The position numbers were made by a program, and so were the translations under genes. From positions 372,001 to 436,000 of the forward strand of contig NZ_JAJSDZ010000007.1 of assembly GCF_021272385.1 (NCBI RefSeq): a DNA stretch of 64,000 nt, given 5' to 3'. Shown piece after piece: positions 53,659 to 63,335 of the stretch (positions are counted from its first letter, which is position 1; each line of letters begins with the position of its first letter). The notes under the pieces are model-generated. The model was not told where the DNA came from. It ran no database searches and saw nothing but the letters and a program-made list of their open reading frames with translations. This DNA is from Vibrio salinus. GTDB lineage: Bacteria > Pseudomonadota > Gammaproteobacteria > Enterobacterales > Vibrionaceae.

Positions 53659-54543
53659 CTAAAGCCCCTCATGTCTGACACGCAAAAAACGGGCAAAACG
53701 GGGTTTTCCTTTGGCGGTAAAGCCGTTGTATCTATAGGTTACCCGGCTTCTGATCTGTGGTGGTTCATTCCGCTCATTATCACTGAGGCCGCTTCCGAGA
53801 GAAAAAATAATACCAGTATCGGTCTGAACGATCAGAGCGCCGGTTTTACCCTGCAACCGACCTTTTCCTGGTTTGTATCCGATGACCGTGGCTTCTGCAT
53901 CCCGATAACTTTTCAGTTTGATTAGCCCATCACTCCGGCCTCCTTGATAGCGATCATTGATACGACGTAATATGATGCCTTCCCCTCCTTTTTTCTCTAT
54001 GAGGTTCAGGTGTTCCATTAACTCTGCTTCTTGGGGAATTTTTTGGTAAGAGACAATATCAAGGAATGGACTCTTGAGTGTGTTTACCCACAGTTTCAGT
54101 GCCGCATAGCGGGATACGTAGTCGCCTGGTTCTAGAGGCATATCAAATACCATCCATGTAATGTCATGCCATGCTTTATCATCCGGTAAGGAATCGAGAA
54201 CTGTATTCTGCACATGGTTAAAACCATTACGACCCGCCCATAACTCTCCCTCAATCATGATATGTTTGGGTAATGCAGCAGTAAACCATTTGGGAGCATG
54301 AATCAAATTACCGCAGCGGGTTACCAGTTTTGTTCCGGTCCACAAAGCCCGGATACCATCATATTTTTCGCTGATCCAGTAGTGAGAGAGCGGAATTCCG
54401 GATTGATATTCTGTTGCCAGGGTAAGGGAAGGCTGAGTGATAGTTTCACTTGCTGGACAGGTCAGTGATAAGGAGAACAGCGGTAAAAAGATGATTTCTT
54501 TATTTATCGAACCGTAATGCATAGTAAATGCCCTAAATGTCAA
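53659..54543 (-). CDS. Periplasmic ATP-dependent DNA ligase (LigE-type)
   Basis: This 294-residue ligase has a signal peptide-like N-terminus (FLPLFSLSLTCPASE), then motif I SEKYDGIRA with the adenylated Lys near residue 60, motif III-like DITWMVFDMPLE, EGIILRRI (motif IV) and LIKLKSYRD (motif V). The OB-fold C-terminus includes RFARFLRVRHEGL. Single-domain ATP-dependent ligases of this size with a leader peptide are known in Vibrio, Haemophilus and Neisseria and have been linked to DNA uptake. It converges with zntR. Confidence 0.85.
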   Translation of the reverse strand: MTFRAFTMHYGSINKEIIFLPLFSLSLTCPASETITQPSLTLATEYQSGIPLSHYWISEKYDGIRALWTGTKLVTRCGNLIHAPKWFTAALPKHIMIEGELWAGRNGFNHVQNTVLDSLPDDKAWHDITWMVFDMPLEPGDYVSRYAALKLWVNTLKSPFLDIVSYQKIPQEAELMEHLNLIEKKGGEGIILRRINDRYQGGRSDGLIKLKSYRDAEATVIGYKPGKGRLQGKTGALIVQTDTGIIFSLGSGLSDNERNEPPQIRSRVTYRYNGFTAKGKPRFARFLRVRHEGL

Positions 54544-54699
54544 CAGATAGGAGAGATATAGCGGATACGGTGCAAGAAAACGAGCAATAAGAACAGGAAC
54601 TCGAGTTACATCAATTATTTATAGGTAAAAATTAGTTTATTGCTTTTACTGCGCGACAATATTCACGAAAACAATCAGGAGGGTAGAGGAAAGAAAAAA

Positions 54700-55105
54700 G
54701 AGCTATAGTCAAATCTGGTGTACAGCTACTTGCTCTGTATCCTGCTGATCTGTCCCATTATCGCGGATGCCATCGTTGAATTTCACGCTTTTGATAACAT
54801 CTGCCAGTAGTTTAAATTTCCTGAGTTTGCGCCAATTCTTCTCTGCTGCTTTCATCAACTTAAACTCCATGGTTAGCGTGTTTTTTCGGCTACCGCTGTT
54901 CTTATGTTTTATGTGTTCTCAATCTGACTGTAGCAAATAGTGATTCAATCGGATTTGTGGAGCGAATATGCGTCCAGTGCTCGGTCAGAAAGTCATAAAA
55001 CTCCAGCATTTCAGCTTTGTCTTTCGCCAGACATTCAGTCTGGGGTATTTCGCGCCGTACTATTTCTCGAATAATCCAAAATTGGCAGGCATAAAAACGC
55101 AAATA
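54700..55105 (-). mobile_element. IS256-family element remnant
   Basis: The left boundary GAGCTATAGTCAAATCTGGT (54700) resembles an IS256 terminal repeat. Inside is only the C-terminal third of a transposase on the minus strand. The other end is missing; sequence past 55105 belongs to the promoter of the next gene. Confidence 0.7.
54709..55102 (-). pseudogene. IS256 transposase, C-terminal fragment with frameshift
   Basis: The first piece (55102 to about 54903) reads ECLAKDKAEMLEFYDFLTEH, then WTHIRSTNPIESLFATVRLR, a hallmark of IS256 (Mutator) transposases. The frame is then broken near 54905 and the next frame continues SGSRKNTLTMEFKLMKAAEK, then WRKLRKFKLLADVIK to the stop. The catalytic domain upstream of this is absent. 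Confidence 0.8.
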
Positions 55106-55167
55106 TAAGTATTGCCCCTAACGATTCTACCTGATATGTTTAGCCTAATAATATTAAGGATATTAAT

Positions 55168-56007
55168 ATGATACTTCAAAAATTATTGCGTGTACTATCT
55201 AAAAATAAGGTAGGCCATTCTATTGTGTACAGAGCGAGAAGATTAATTGCATCGGACAAGTTTGTTGAAACAGAGTTGGAGTTCTCCCAAAAACGGATCA
55301 TTGTTCCTCAAAGTGATTTCATAGGATATCAATTGTATGCCTTTGGTCAGTTTGAAGGTCATATACAAAAAGCAACAAGGAGTTTAGATTTACAAGGAAA
55401 AACTATAATCGATGTAGGTGCCAATATAGGTGCATTTGCTTTTAATGTCTGTGATTTAGCTAAAGATATTTATGCCATTGAAGCAAATCCAGAATGCTGT
55501 TCTATTTTGAGGAAATCAATAGAAAATGCCAACATATCTAATATTGAAGTTATTAATAATGCTGTAAGTTCGAACAGTAATGATACAGTGGATTTAAGAG
55601 TTTCTTCTAACACATTAGGTAATAGCAGCATTGTTTATAAAGGTGATCCATCGAATAAAACCGTAGCTATAAACACAATATCCATGGATGATTTTATTTT
55701 TACAAATGGTATAACACCTTACTTGATTAAAGTTGATATTGAGGGAGCAGAACCATTATTTTTGGCTGGAGCAGAAAAAACAATAGAAAGATATAAGCCA
55801 ATTATTATCCTTGAGTTTAATTGCTCTATCATGACTAATCTTGGGCAAACAGTTGATGATTACAAGTCATTATTGAAAGGTGAATATAACTATTTTGTTG
55901 CTGATATCTACGGTAAGTTAAATGAAATTTCGATTGAGGATATAAAATCAGCCATGTGTAATAAGACAAGTCTAGACATTTTCTTTATACCAAAGAATAA
56001 AATATAA
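55168..56007 (+). CDS. FkbM-family methyltransferase stranded between IS relics
   Basis: This 279-residue protein has the FkbM signature: GKTIIDVGANIGAFAFNV (SAM-binding motif I, near residues 75-92), IYAIEANPECCSILRKSI, then LIKVDIEGAEPLFLAG near 195 and IIILEFNC. The gene is intact and AT-rich, and has a GGATATTA region upstream. It stands alone between an IS256 relic and an IS3 relic, with no sugar gene nearby, so it probably came with mobile DNA. The target is unknown. Confidence 0.85.
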   Translation: MILQKLLRVLSKNKVGHSIVYRARRLIASDKFVETELEFSQKRIIVPQSDFIGYQLYAFGQFEGHIQKATRSLDLQGKTIIDVGANIGAFAFNVCDLAKDIYAIEANPECCSILRKSIENANISNIEVINNAVSSNSNDTVDLRVSSNTLGNSSIVYKGDPSNKTVAINTISMDDFIFTNGITPYLIKVDIEGAEPLFLAGAEKTIERYKPIIILEFNCSIMTNLGQTVDDYKSLLKGEYNYFVADIYGKLNEISIEDIKSAMCNKTSLDIFFIPKNKI

Positions 56008-56117
56008 TTTTAGATACAAATACTAATATTCATCTAATGGATGTAATCCTCCCCGCAAAACTGTTCGCTGGTAATTAGACTTTTCCCGTTTACACTGAAA
56101 TAAACGGAGAACACAAG

Positions 56118-56255
56118 ATGAAAAAATCACGCTACACAGAATCACAAATCGTTAAGATCCTGAAGGAAGTGGAAGCAGGCCGGAAAGTGAATGAAGTCTG
56201 TCGTGAGTCCGGAATTTCTGACGCAACTTATTACAACTGGAAATCTAAGTATGGC
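56118..56255 (+). pseudogene. IS3-family OrfA, truncated by IS66
   Basis: 46 codons from ATG 56118 read MKKSRYTESQIVKILKEVEA, then a segment with Arg-Lys-Val-Asn-Glu-Val-Cys and SGISDATYYNWKSKYG, the HTH of an IS3-family OrfA (IS407-like group). The frame runs into the left end of the IS66 element. The remainder of the IS3 is not found on the other side. Confidence 0.85.
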
Positions 56256-56392
56256 GTGAGCGCCCCACAAAACCACGGGCGCTAAGTTAATGAGATAAGT
56301 TCTAGGGAAGAAGAGAGTCGATATCTGGCTCTGGTTTTGCCAGCTCTTTCATGCACCGGACCAGATATTCATACAGGATAAGTCCGTTGGCT
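56256..56392. repeat. Left 137-bp inverted repeat of IS66
   Basis: This is an inverted copy of 58613-58749, which encodes the C-terminus of TnpC and the right end of the IS. 134 of 137 positions agree. Ordinary IS66 ends share only about 15-30 bp. Confidence 0.92.
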
Positions 56393-56473
56393 GTAACCGC
56401 CTCATAAACCACACATTCAATTAATCTGATACCAGATTTATGCTCTTATCTTCAATAATCAGGAGATAAAAGC

Positions 56474-56794
56474 ATGGCGAAACTACGTAGCGATCAGGAA
56501 TGGCTGGAAATATTTAAGAAATACGAAAGCAGCACACTTACCCAAAGGGAGTTCTGTCAGAAAAATAAAATCAGCTCATCGACTTTCTTTATGAAAAGGC
56601 GTTTGCTGAAATGTTCCGGAGAAAGTGATCAGAGTGGGTTTGTTCGGGCTGAAATTACTGAGCACTCTCGTTATCAGGTAATCAATCCTGTTGCGGCAAA
56701 TATGACGCTTATGTTTAACAATGTTGAGTTGAGTATTCCTCAGGGAACGCCAACATCCTATCTTGCGGAATTGATTGGTGCACTATCATCATGA
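56474..56794 (+). CDS. tnpA: IS66 accessory protein TnpA
   Basis: This 106-residue HTH protein (DQEWLEIFKKYESSTLTQRE then FCQKNKISSSTFFMKRR) is the IS66 OrfA/TnpA. Its stop overlaps the tnpB start (ATGA). It is required for IS66 transposition along with TnpB. It has a GGAG ribosome site upstream (CAGGAGATAAAAGC). Confidence 0.88.
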   Translation: MAKLRSDQEWLEIFKKYESSTLTQREFCQKNKISSSTFFMKRRLLKCSGESDQSGFVRAEITEHSRYQVINPVAANMTLMFNNVELSIPQGTPTSYLAELIGALSS

Positions 56795-57144
56795 TGGGAC
56801 TTACCAATCCTCCTGCCATTTATCTGTATCGTGAGTATGTTGATTTTAGAAAGTCCATCAACGGTCTGGCTGCATTGGTTGAGTCGGAAACCGACCTGCC
56901 TCTTGGCTCTGGCGCTTTGTTCCTGTTTACCAACAGGCAGCGCAACAAAATCAAGATACTTTACTGGGATAAAACCGGCTTTGCCGCTCTGGTACAAACG
57001 TCTGGAAAAAGCCAGATTCAAATGACCCTGTCAGGAAAAAAACAGGTGTTTACCCTCAGAAAATCAGAGCTGAACAGGTTGTTATCCGGCTTCACGATAA
57101 TCGGTCATAAATCCATTGAAATACACGATTTTACAATGAGTTGA
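56791..57144 (+). CDS. tnpB: IS66 accessory protein TnpB
   Basis: This 117-residue protein has the IS66 Orf2 signature YREYVDFRKSINGLAALVE and NRQRNKIKILYWDKTGFAAL. It starts at the ATG overlapping the tnpA stop. Family knowledge shows TnpB is essential for transposition, though its biochemical action is poorly known. Confidence 0.9.
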   Translation: MMGLTNPPAIYLYREYVDFRKSINGLAALVESETDLPLGSGALFLFTNRQRNKIKILYWDKTGFAALVQTSGKSQIQMTLSGKKQVFTLRKSELNRLLSGFTIIGHKSIEIHDFTMS

Positions 57145-57203
57145 CCGACATAAAAGTCAGATATATCAGGTGCGTTAGTGGCATTTTTAGTATAATAAAT
57201 ACC

Positions 57204-58718
57204 ATGAAAACGATACCTGATATTAATCCTGACAGCCAAGATATTGCCGAGCTTCAAGCGATGGTCAGACAGCTAATGTCTGAAAAACAGACGTTGCTCG
57301 AGCAGTTCAAACTGGCGATTGACCGTCAGTTCGCCAAGCGAAGTGAGGCGCTGAAACCGTATAATGACGCTCAGGGTGACTTATTTAATGAAGTGGAAGT
57401 GGAAGCGTCAAAAGAGGAAGAAACTGAAGAAGTCGTTACCACGACAACAACAAAAAAAGTCCGTGGCAAACGCAAACCGCTTCCTAAGGACTTACCTCGT
57501 GAACGAATCGTTCTTGACCTGGATGATGACGAAAAAGTCTGCTCATGCTGTCAGCATCCGCTGCATAAAATCGTTGAAGATATCAGTGAGAAGTTGGAGT
57601 TTACTCCTGCGGTACTGAACGTTATCGAGTATGTCCGTCCCAAGTATGGTTGCCGTCATTGTGAAAAAGAAGCAGAAAGCGTCACCATACATCAGAAGCC
57701 AGCACCTGCCAGTATTATCCCGAAAAGCTTTGCCACTGAAAGTCTGCTGACCAATATCATCCTCGGTAAATACCAGTATGCACTACCACTTTATCGTCAG
57801 GAAAGTCTGTTCCAACAGTCCGGTATTGAACTCTCCAGAACGACCATGACACGCTGGGTTATGACGGTCAGCGAACACTTTACTCCGTTATATCAGGCCC
57901 TAAAAACGTATCTTCTTCAACAAATAGTCGTTCATGCGGATGAAACCCCATTGAATGTACTCAAAGAAGAGAAGCAATCTTATATGTGGGTTTACTGCTC
58001 AGGTGCCGATTCGCCGGAAGCGACCTTGGATGGAATGAAAAATGTCGTGTTGTTCGATTATCAGAATAGTCGCGCCAAGGCATGTCCGGAAACATTCTTT
58101 GGGGATTATAATGGTTATCTGCAAACTGATGGTTATCCTGCCTACGATGGCCTGTCCAAAGTGAAACATCTGGGGTGTCTTGCTCACGCCCGACGTAAAT
58201 TTATGGATGCGAAAAAGCTGCAAGGGAAAGGCAAAACGGGCAAAGCGGATGTTGCTCTGGCAAAAATCCAGAAACTGTATGCACTGGAAACTCGCCTGAA
58301 AGGAAAAACCGCCCAGGAGAGAATGGCTGAACGGCAGAAACTGGCAACGCCGATGCTTAATGATTTATATGAGTGGCTGACATCATCAAAAGTGGTCGAA
58401 TCGACTCCATTAGGTAAAGCTATCAAGTACACGGTGAATCAATGGCCAAAGTTGGTTCGTTATGTGGAAGGCAGTCACCTTCCTATCGACAATAACCGAG
58501 CTGAGCGGGCAATAAAATCCATAGTCATTGGCCGAAAAAATTGGCTTTTTGCTGATACTTCAAAAGGTGCGGACGCCAGTGCGATACTTTACAGTATCAT
58601 CGAAACCTCCAAAGCCGACGGACTTATCCTGTATGAATATCTGGTCCGGTGCATGAAAGAGCTGGCAAAACCAGAGCCAGATATCGACTCTCTTCTTCCC
58701 TGGAACTTATCTCATTAA
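57204..58718 (+). CDS. tnpC: IS66 transposase TnpC
   Basis: This 504-residue DDE transposase has a coiled-coil N-terminus (LQAMVRQLMSEKQTLLEQF), a zinc-finger-like Cys pair region (CSCCQHPLHK and CRHCEKEAE), and the catalytic core with VVHADETPLNV, DGYPAYDGL and NNRAERAIKSIVIGRKNWLF. ATG 57204 is preferred to an upstream in-frame start at 57141. Its last 35 or so codons lie in the right 137-bp repeat. It appears intact, so the IS is probably active. Confidence 0.92.
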   Translation: MKTIPDINPDSQDIAELQAMVRQLMSEKQTLLEQFKLAIDRQFAKRSEALKPYNDAQGDLFNEVEVEASKEEETEEVVTTTTTKKVRGKRKPLPKDLPRERIVLDLDDDEKVCSCCQHPLHKIVEDISEKLEFTPAVLNVIEYVRPKYGCRHCEKEAESVTIHQKPAPASIIPKSFATESLLTNIILGKYQYALPLYRQESLFQQSGIELSRTTMTRWVMTVSEHFTPLYQALKTYLLQQIVVHADETPLNVLKEEKQSYMWVYCSGADSPEATLDGMKNVVLFDYQNSRAKACPETFFGDYNGYLQTDGYPAYDGLSKVKHLGCLAHARRKFMDAKKLQGKGKTGKADVALAKIQKLYALETRLKGKTAQERMAERQKLATPMLNDLYEWLTSSKVVESTPLGKAIKYTVNQWPKLVRYVEGSHLPIDNNRAERAIKSIVIGRKNWLFADTSKGADASAILYSIIETSKADGLILYEYLVRCMKELAKPEPDIDSLLPWNLSH

Positions 58719-58749
58719 GTTAGCGCCCGTGGTTTTGTGGGGCGCTCAC
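58613..58749. repeat. Right 137-bp inverted repeat of IS66
   Basis: This covers the last codons of tnpC, its stop at 58716-58718, and the right terminus of the element. It pairs with the left repeat at 56256-56392. Confidence 0.92.
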
Positions 58750-58910
58750 TTTGAAATGTCGATTAGCCGTCAGTTTGATAAACCTAAAGGAATGCACTGG
58801 AAAAATTTAACAGAAAACTGGCTCAGTTGAATGAGTTAGAAACGGTTTATTGGTCTCGCTACTGTGTTTTGTTTGACAGGCTTTATCCTAGTTTTTCTAA
58901 TGCGAATTAA
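58750..58910 (+). pseudogene. Unrecognised gene fragment cut by IS66
   Basis: Directly right of IS66 the plus strand reads FEMSISRQFDKPKGMHWKNL for 20 codons. After a one-base shift it continues LAQLNELETVYWSRYCVLFD then RLYPSFSNAN to a TAA at 58908-58910. It looks like the end of a protein gene whose front part was lost. I do not recognise the family. It is not the rest of the IS3 OrfA found on the left. Confidence 0.5.
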
Positions 58911-58955
58911 AGGTGTGATTTGGGTATGCGTGTAACCATGTGTGTAACTATTAAC

Positions 58956-58990
58956 AAAAAGAGGCTATTCATTTCTAAATAAGCCTCTTT
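58956..58990 (-). terminator. Intrinsic terminator of dusB-fis
   Basis: On the minus strand AAAGAGGCT pairs with AGCCTCTTT, with further imperfect pairing in the stem, and ends in a T-run (TTTTTG). It lies about 30 bp after the fis stop. Confidence 0.85.
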
Positions 58991-59017
58991 AAATACAATG
59001 TGTTAACCCTTATTGGA

Positions 59018-59314
59018 TTAGTTCATGCCGTATTTTTTTAGCTTCTTGCGAAGTGTTCCACGGTTGATTCCCATCATGTTTGCTGCGCGAGTCTGGTTTC
59101 CGCGAGTGTATTGCATGATGGTATCTAGCAGAGGTTGCTCTACTTCAGCTAGAACTAATTCGTATAGCTCTGTTACTTCTTGTCCATTTAACTGAGCAAG
59201 ATAGTTTTTAAGAGATGCTTTAACGGAGTCACGTAAAGGCTTTTGCGTGATTTGATCTTGTGAAGTTACGGTTGTTACTGTTAAAGCTTCTGAAGTCAGA
59301 TTTTGTTCGAACAT
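59018..59314 (-). CDS. fis: DNA-binding protein Fis
   Basis: This 98-residue protein starts [15 protein letters not shown] and ends with the [26 protein letters not shown] 59314 fixes the normal 98-residue length; a longer frame would reach into dusB. Fis bends DNA and regulates rRNA, supercoiling and recombination. It follows dusB by 19 bp, the standard operon in gammaproteobacteria. Confidence 0.97.
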   Translation of the reverse strand: MFEQNLTSEALTVTTVTSQDQITQKPLRDSVKASLKNYLAQLNGQEVTELYELVLAEVEQPLLDTIMQYTRGNQTRAANMMGINRGTLRKKLKKYGMN

Positions 59315-59333
59315 ATTCGGTCTAGCTCTTCTC

Positions 59334-60308
59334 TTAATTATATGATGCAACTTTGTCAAAATAACCCTCTAATGCTTCCAGTTGTAGCCCGGCTACTTCT
59401 ATGGCATTGAAGGTACGGCGAAACTCACCTGCTTGTTTATGTTCCTTTAAGTACCAGCTAACGTGCTTACGCGCGATTCGTGGTCCTAAATACTCACCAT
59501 AAAAATGATGGAGAGCAAGAACATGACCAAGCAGTATTTCCTTCACTTCCTTAACCGGAAGTGTTGGCATTGTGATGCCGTTTTCCAAAAAATAGTGGAT
59601 TTCATTAAAAATCCATGGACGTCCCTGTGCAGGTCGTCCGATCATTAAAGCATCCGCACCGGTGTAATCCAGCACGTACTTTGCTTTCTCCGGACTGTCA
59701 ATATCGCCATTGGCTATGACAGGGATGGAGATCGCTTGTTTAACGGCTTTAATGCTGTCGTATTCGGCCTCTCCTTTGTACATACAAGTACGGGTTCTGC
59801 CATGCAGAGCCAATGCCTGTATGCCACAGTGTTCAGCTAATTTCGCTATGTGGACACAGTTTTTATTTTCTGCATTCCATCCTGTACGGGTTTTTAATGT
59901 CACAGGAACATTAACCGCATTGACTACCGCTTTAAGAATCTCTTCTACCAGCCCGGGATAACGTAGTAATGCAGAACCCGCCAGCTTTTTGTTTACTTTT
60001 TTCGCCGGGCATCCCATGTTGATATCGATAACTTGCGCACCGTTTTCAACACTGAACTGTGCGGCCTCTGCCATAAGCTGAGGGTCGCTCCCCGCAATCT
60101 GGACCGAACGAATACCCGATTCGGCTTCGTGTACCATACGCTGTTTTGACTTTGATGTTTTCCACAGTGCCGGATTGGATGACATCATTTCGCTGACAGC
60201 CATGCCTGCACCGTATTGAAGACATAACTCTCGAAAAGGCCGATCAGTAACACCGGCCATCGGTGCCAGAATCAGCTTGTTCTTAAGTAGATAGTTTCCA
60301 ATCTTCAA
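59334..60308 (-). CDS. dusB: tRNA-dihydrouridine synthase B
   Basis: This 324-residue FMN TIM-barrel enzyme has [14 protein letters not shown] (residues 14-27), [20 protein letters not shown] with the catalytic Cys, [16 protein letters not shown], and VIANGDIDS and [18 protein letters not shown] for FMN binding. DusB reduces uridine at position 17 of tRNA in E. coli. It is the first gene of the dusB-fis operon. Confidence 0.96.
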   Translation of the reverse strand: MKIGNYLLKNKLILAPMAGVTDRPFRELCLQYGAGMAVSEMMSSNPALWKTSKSKQRMVHEAESGIRSVQIAGSDPQLMAEAAQFSVENGAQVIDINMGCPAKKVNKKLAGSALLRYPGLVEEILKAVVNAVNVPVTLKTRTGWNAENKNCVHIAKLAEHCGIQALALHGRTRTCMYKGEAEYDSIKAVKQAISIPVIANGDIDSPEKAKYVLDYTGADALMIGRPAQGRPWIFNEIHYFLENGITMPTLPVKEVKEILLGHVLALHHFYGEYLGPRIARKHVSWYLKEHKQAGEFRRTFNAIEVAGLQLEALEGYFDKVASYN

Positions 60309-60444
60309 AATGTCTTTATCGTTCTTAAACAGCGAAGGCGCGCATTTTACGCATTTTTTTTCGCCCTGAAAAGACTATTATTTGAGCATTTACAATTTGT
60401 TTTTGTAAATTGCATGTTTTTCAGTCAATTACAGTCTGAGCTGA

Positions 60445-61335
60445 TCAAATTTTATTCTTACAGCCTGAAATTCTGCACCATTCACTCTGTTCAATAATGG
60501 GATCCAGTGTCAGTTCATCGCTGTAATACGTCGCGACATCTGAAGCCTGAGTATCTAATACGCCAGATATAGCAAGTACGCCGGATGGTTTTATCAGACT
60601 TTTGATTACCGGGGACAGCTCTCTTAAAGGACCGGCCAGAATGTTGGCAACCACGACATCGGCTGTCAGATTTTCTGGCTGATCTTTGGGCAGAAAAACG
60701 TCAAGCCGGTCTTCAACACCATTACGTTTGGCATTATCCCGGGAAGCTGTCAGAGCCTGAGGATCGATATCAATACCAATGACTTTTTCTGCTCCCAGTT
60801 TTATAGCTGCAATGGCCAGAATACCGGAACCACAGCCGAAATCGATTACGGTCTTACCGTTTAAATCAAGGCCATCCAGCCACTCAAGGCAAAGTGCGGT
60901 TGTTGGATGAGTACCGGTTCCGAAGGCCAGCCCGGGGTCGAGCATGACATTGACAGCATTGGGTTCGGGAATGTCTCTCCAGCTTGGACAAACCCATAAC
61001 CGTTGACCAAATTTCATTGGGTGGAAGTTATCCATCCATTCTCTTTCCCAGTCTTTATCTTCAATTTGCTCGACTTTATGAGCAAAATTTTCCGGTAAAA
61101 GTTCAAAGGCCTGAATTTGTTCTAAAATCAGCCGGGTATCGGCTTCGGCATCATAGAGAGCCAGTATATCGGTATCTCCCCACAGTCGTGTTTCACCCGG
61201 CATAGGTTCAAAAACAGGCGTGTCTTTGGCATCAAGGAAAGTAACGGAAAGCGCTCCGGTTTCTTCCATTAACCTGTCACCGATCAGTTCGGCATTCTCA
61301 TTTGTCGCATTAAGCTTAATTTGAATCCAAGGCAT
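60445..61335 (-). CDS. prmA: Ribosomal protein L11 methyltransferase
   Basis: This 296-residue protein has an N-terminal substrate-recognition domain ([20 protein letters not shown]), [16 protein letters not shown] near 130, the SAM motif [20 protein letters not shown] and [13 protein letters not shown]. PrmA trimethylates L11. The position next to dusB-fis is conserved in Vibrio and enterobacteria. Confidence 0.96.
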   Translation of the reverse strand: MPWIQIKLNATNENAELIGDRLMEETGALSVTFLDAKDTPVFEPMPGETRLWGDTDILALYDAEADTRLILEQIQAFELLPENFAHKVEQIEDKDWEREWMDNFHPMKFGQRLWVCPSWRDIPEPNAVNVMLDPGLAFGTGTHPTTALCLEWLDGLDLNGKTVIDFGCGSGILAIAAIKLGAEKVIGIDIDPQALTASRDNAKRNGVEDRLDVFLPKDQPENLTADVVVANILAGPLRELSPVIKSLIKPSGVLAISGVLDTQASDVATYYSDELTLDPIIEQSEWCRISGCKNKI

Positions 61336-61403
61336 AGCTGTAACCTGTTAATACTAATATTTGGCGCAGAGTTTAGCAGAAGTTATGACGTTTGTCTGAT
61401 GAC

Positions 61404-61433
61404 AAAAAAGCCCGTTCGGTTGTGGAACGGGCT
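61404..61433 (-). terminator. Intrinsic terminator after accC
   Basis: On the minus strand AGCCCGTTC and GAACGGGCT pair (9 bp) around a 7-nt loop, followed by TTTTT. It lies 24 bp after the accC stop. Confidence 0.92.
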
Positions 61434-61456
61434 GCCTGTTATCAGAGGATATCGGC

Positions 61457-62800
61457 TTACTGAAGACCAAGTTTCTTCTCAAGATAGTGGATGTTGGCCC
61501 CACCATGTTGGAAGTTTTCGTCCATCATGATTGATTGTTGTAGAGGAACATTCGTTTTAATGCCTTCCAAAATCATCTCATTGAGTGCATTTTTCATACG
61601 GGCGATGGCGACATCCCGGTTTTCACCGTAGGCAATCAGCTTTCCGACCATAGAATCGTAATGCGGTGGAACGGTATATCCCGTATAAATATGAGATTCC
61701 CAGCGTATTCCCATACCGCCTGGCGAATGGAACTGAGTAATTTTACCAGGAGAAGGTAGGAAGCGCTCAGGATCTTCTGCGTTGATACGGCATTCGATCG
61801 CATGACCATGGATCTTAATATCGCTTTGCGTAAAAGACAGAGGCTGTCCCGCTGCGATACGCAGCTGTTCTTTAATGATATCGACACCTGTAACCATCTC
61901 GGTGACCGGGTGTTCAACCTGAACGCGAGTATTCATTTCGATAAAGTAGAATTCACCGTTTTCATACAGGAATTCAAACGTACCGGCACCACGATAGCCG
62001 ATTTCAATACAGGCACGGGTACAGCGCTCACCGATGTATTTCCGCATTTCTTCGGTAATACCCGGCGCTGGAGCTTCTTCTACTACTTTCTGGTGGCGTC
62101 GTTGCATTGAACAGTCACGTTCACCTAAATGGATAGCATTGCCTTGCCCATCGGCCAGTACCTGAACTTCAACGTGACGTGGGTTCTCCAGATATTTCTC
62201 CATGTAAACCATGTCGTTATTAAAAGCCGCTTTGGCTTCTGCACGAGTCAGAGAAATGGCTTCTACGAGATCTGCTTCGCCGCGGACAACTCGCATTCCA
62301 CGACCACCGCCACCACCGGAGGCTTTGATGATTACCGGGTAGCCAATGCGTTTAGCAAACGATTTATTTTTTGCTTCATCGTCGTCAAGTGGACCGTCAG
62401 AACCGGGTACACAAGGAACGCCAGCTTTTTTCATGGCTGAAATCGCTGATACTTTGTCGCCCATCATGCGGATGGTTTCTGCTTTGGGGCCGACAAAAAT
62501 AAAGCCGGATTTTTCAACCTGTTCCGCAAAGTCCGCATTTTCAGATAAGAAACCATAGCCCGGATGGATAGCGATGGCTCCGGTAACTTCTGCCGCTGAA
62601 ATAATGCGGGGGATATTTAAATAGCTGTCAATACTACGTGCAGGGCCAATACAAATGGCTTCATCGGCCAGCAGGACGTGTTTTAAGTCGCGATCGGCTG
62701 TTGAGTGAACGGCAACAGTCTTGATGCCTAATTCTTTACATGCGCGAAGAATGCGAAGTGCTATTTCACCCCGGTTCGCGATGACAATTTTATCTAGCAT
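61457..62800 (-). CDS. accC: Acetyl-CoA carboxylase, biotin carboxylase subunit
   Basis: This 447-residue ATP-grasp enzyme starts [20 protein letters not shown]. It has the Gly-rich ATP loop [30 protein letters not shown], and [20 protein letters not shown] with catalytic Glu and Arg residues. It carboxylates biotin on AccB in the first step of fatty acid synthesis. It is 18 bp after accB in one operon. Confidence 0.98.
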   Translation of the reverse strand: MLDKIVIANRGEIALRILRACKELGIKTVAVHSTADRDLKHVLLADEAICIGPARSIDSYLNIPRIISAAEVTGAIAIHPGYGFLSENADFAEQVEKSGFIFVGPKAETIRMMGDKVSAISAMKKAGVPCVPGSDGPLDDDEAKNKSFAKRIGYPVIIKASGGGGGRGMRVVRGEADLVEAISLTRAEAKAAFNNDMVYMEKYLENPRHVEVQVLADGQGNAIHLGERDCSMQRRHQKVVEEAPAPGITEEMRKYIGERCTRACIEIGYRGAGTFEFLYENGEFYFIEMNTRVQVEHPVTEMVTGVDIIKEQLRIAAGQPLSFTQSDIKIHGHAIECRINAEDPERFLPSPGKITQFHSPGGMGIRWESHIYTGYTVPPHYDSMVGKLIAYGENRDVAIARMKNALNEMILEGIKTNVPLQQSIMMDENFQHGGANIHYLEKKLGLQ

Positions 62801-62818
62801 GGTTATCCGTCCCGTTTA

Positions 62819-63274
62819 TTATTCGATAACAACAAGTGGTTGGTCGAATTCAACAGGTTGCCCGTCTTCAACAAGAATTGCAGTGACAACACCAGCTTTA
62901 TCTGATTCGATTTGATTCATCATTTTCATTGCTTCAACAATACACAAGGTATCGCCGACGTTAACGCTCTGACCAATTTCTACGAATGCTTTAGCATCCG
63001 GACTTGGAGCACCATAAAATGTTCCAACCATTGGCGAAAGTACCTGATGACCAGCGGGAACAGCCGGAGTTGATTCTGCTGCTGGTGCCGCGGCAGGAGC
63101 GGGTGCCGGAGCAGCTACAGGAGCTGCTGCATATTGAACTGGTGCTACCGGAGCGGCTGAAGCAGGGCTGTTACGGCTGATTCGTACAGATTCTTCACCT
63201 TCGGAAATTTCCAGCTCAGCGATACCAGATTCTTCAACTAATTCGATAAGCTTTTTAATTTTACGAATATCCAT
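62819..63274 (-). CDS. accB: Biotin carboxyl carrier protein
   Basis: This 151-residue protein starts [18 protein letters not shown]. It has an Ala/Pro-rich flexible linker (about residues 35-70) and a C-terminal biotinyl domain with [11 protein letters not shown], where the Lys of AMKM is biotinylated. ATG 63274 matches the normal family start; upstream in-frame ATGs at 63283 and 63310 would add residues not seen in E. coli AccB. Confidence 0.97.
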   Translation of the reverse strand: MDIRKIKKLIELVEESGIAELEISEGEESVRISRNSPASAAPVAPVQYAAAPVAAPAPAPAAAPAAESTPAVPAGHQVLSPMVGTFYGAPSPDAKAFVEIGQSVNVGDTLCIVEAMKMMNQIESDKAGVVTAILVEDGQPVEFDQPLVVIE

Positions 63275-63335
63275 TGTGCTCATGTCTCTTTTTATCTCGT
63301 TAATAGACAACCTCTGCAGCGAGGTTGTTAAATAT

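Larger units (their letters stand above)
56256..58749 (+). mobile_element. IS66-family element with 137-bp terminal inverted repeats
   Basis: This 2494-bp element starts GTGAGCGCCCCACAAAACCA and ends with the complement. It has tnpA, tnpB and tnpC in the usual order. The inverted repeats are 137 bp each (56256-56392 and 58613-58749) with three mismatches. The flanks do not show an 8-bp target duplication (AAGTATGGC to the left, TTTGAAATG to the right), and the interrupted gene on the left does not continue on the right. Confidence 0.9.

Noticed and set aside
62129..62440. 103-aa plus-strand ORF
   Set aside because: It is antisense to accC; no supporting signals.
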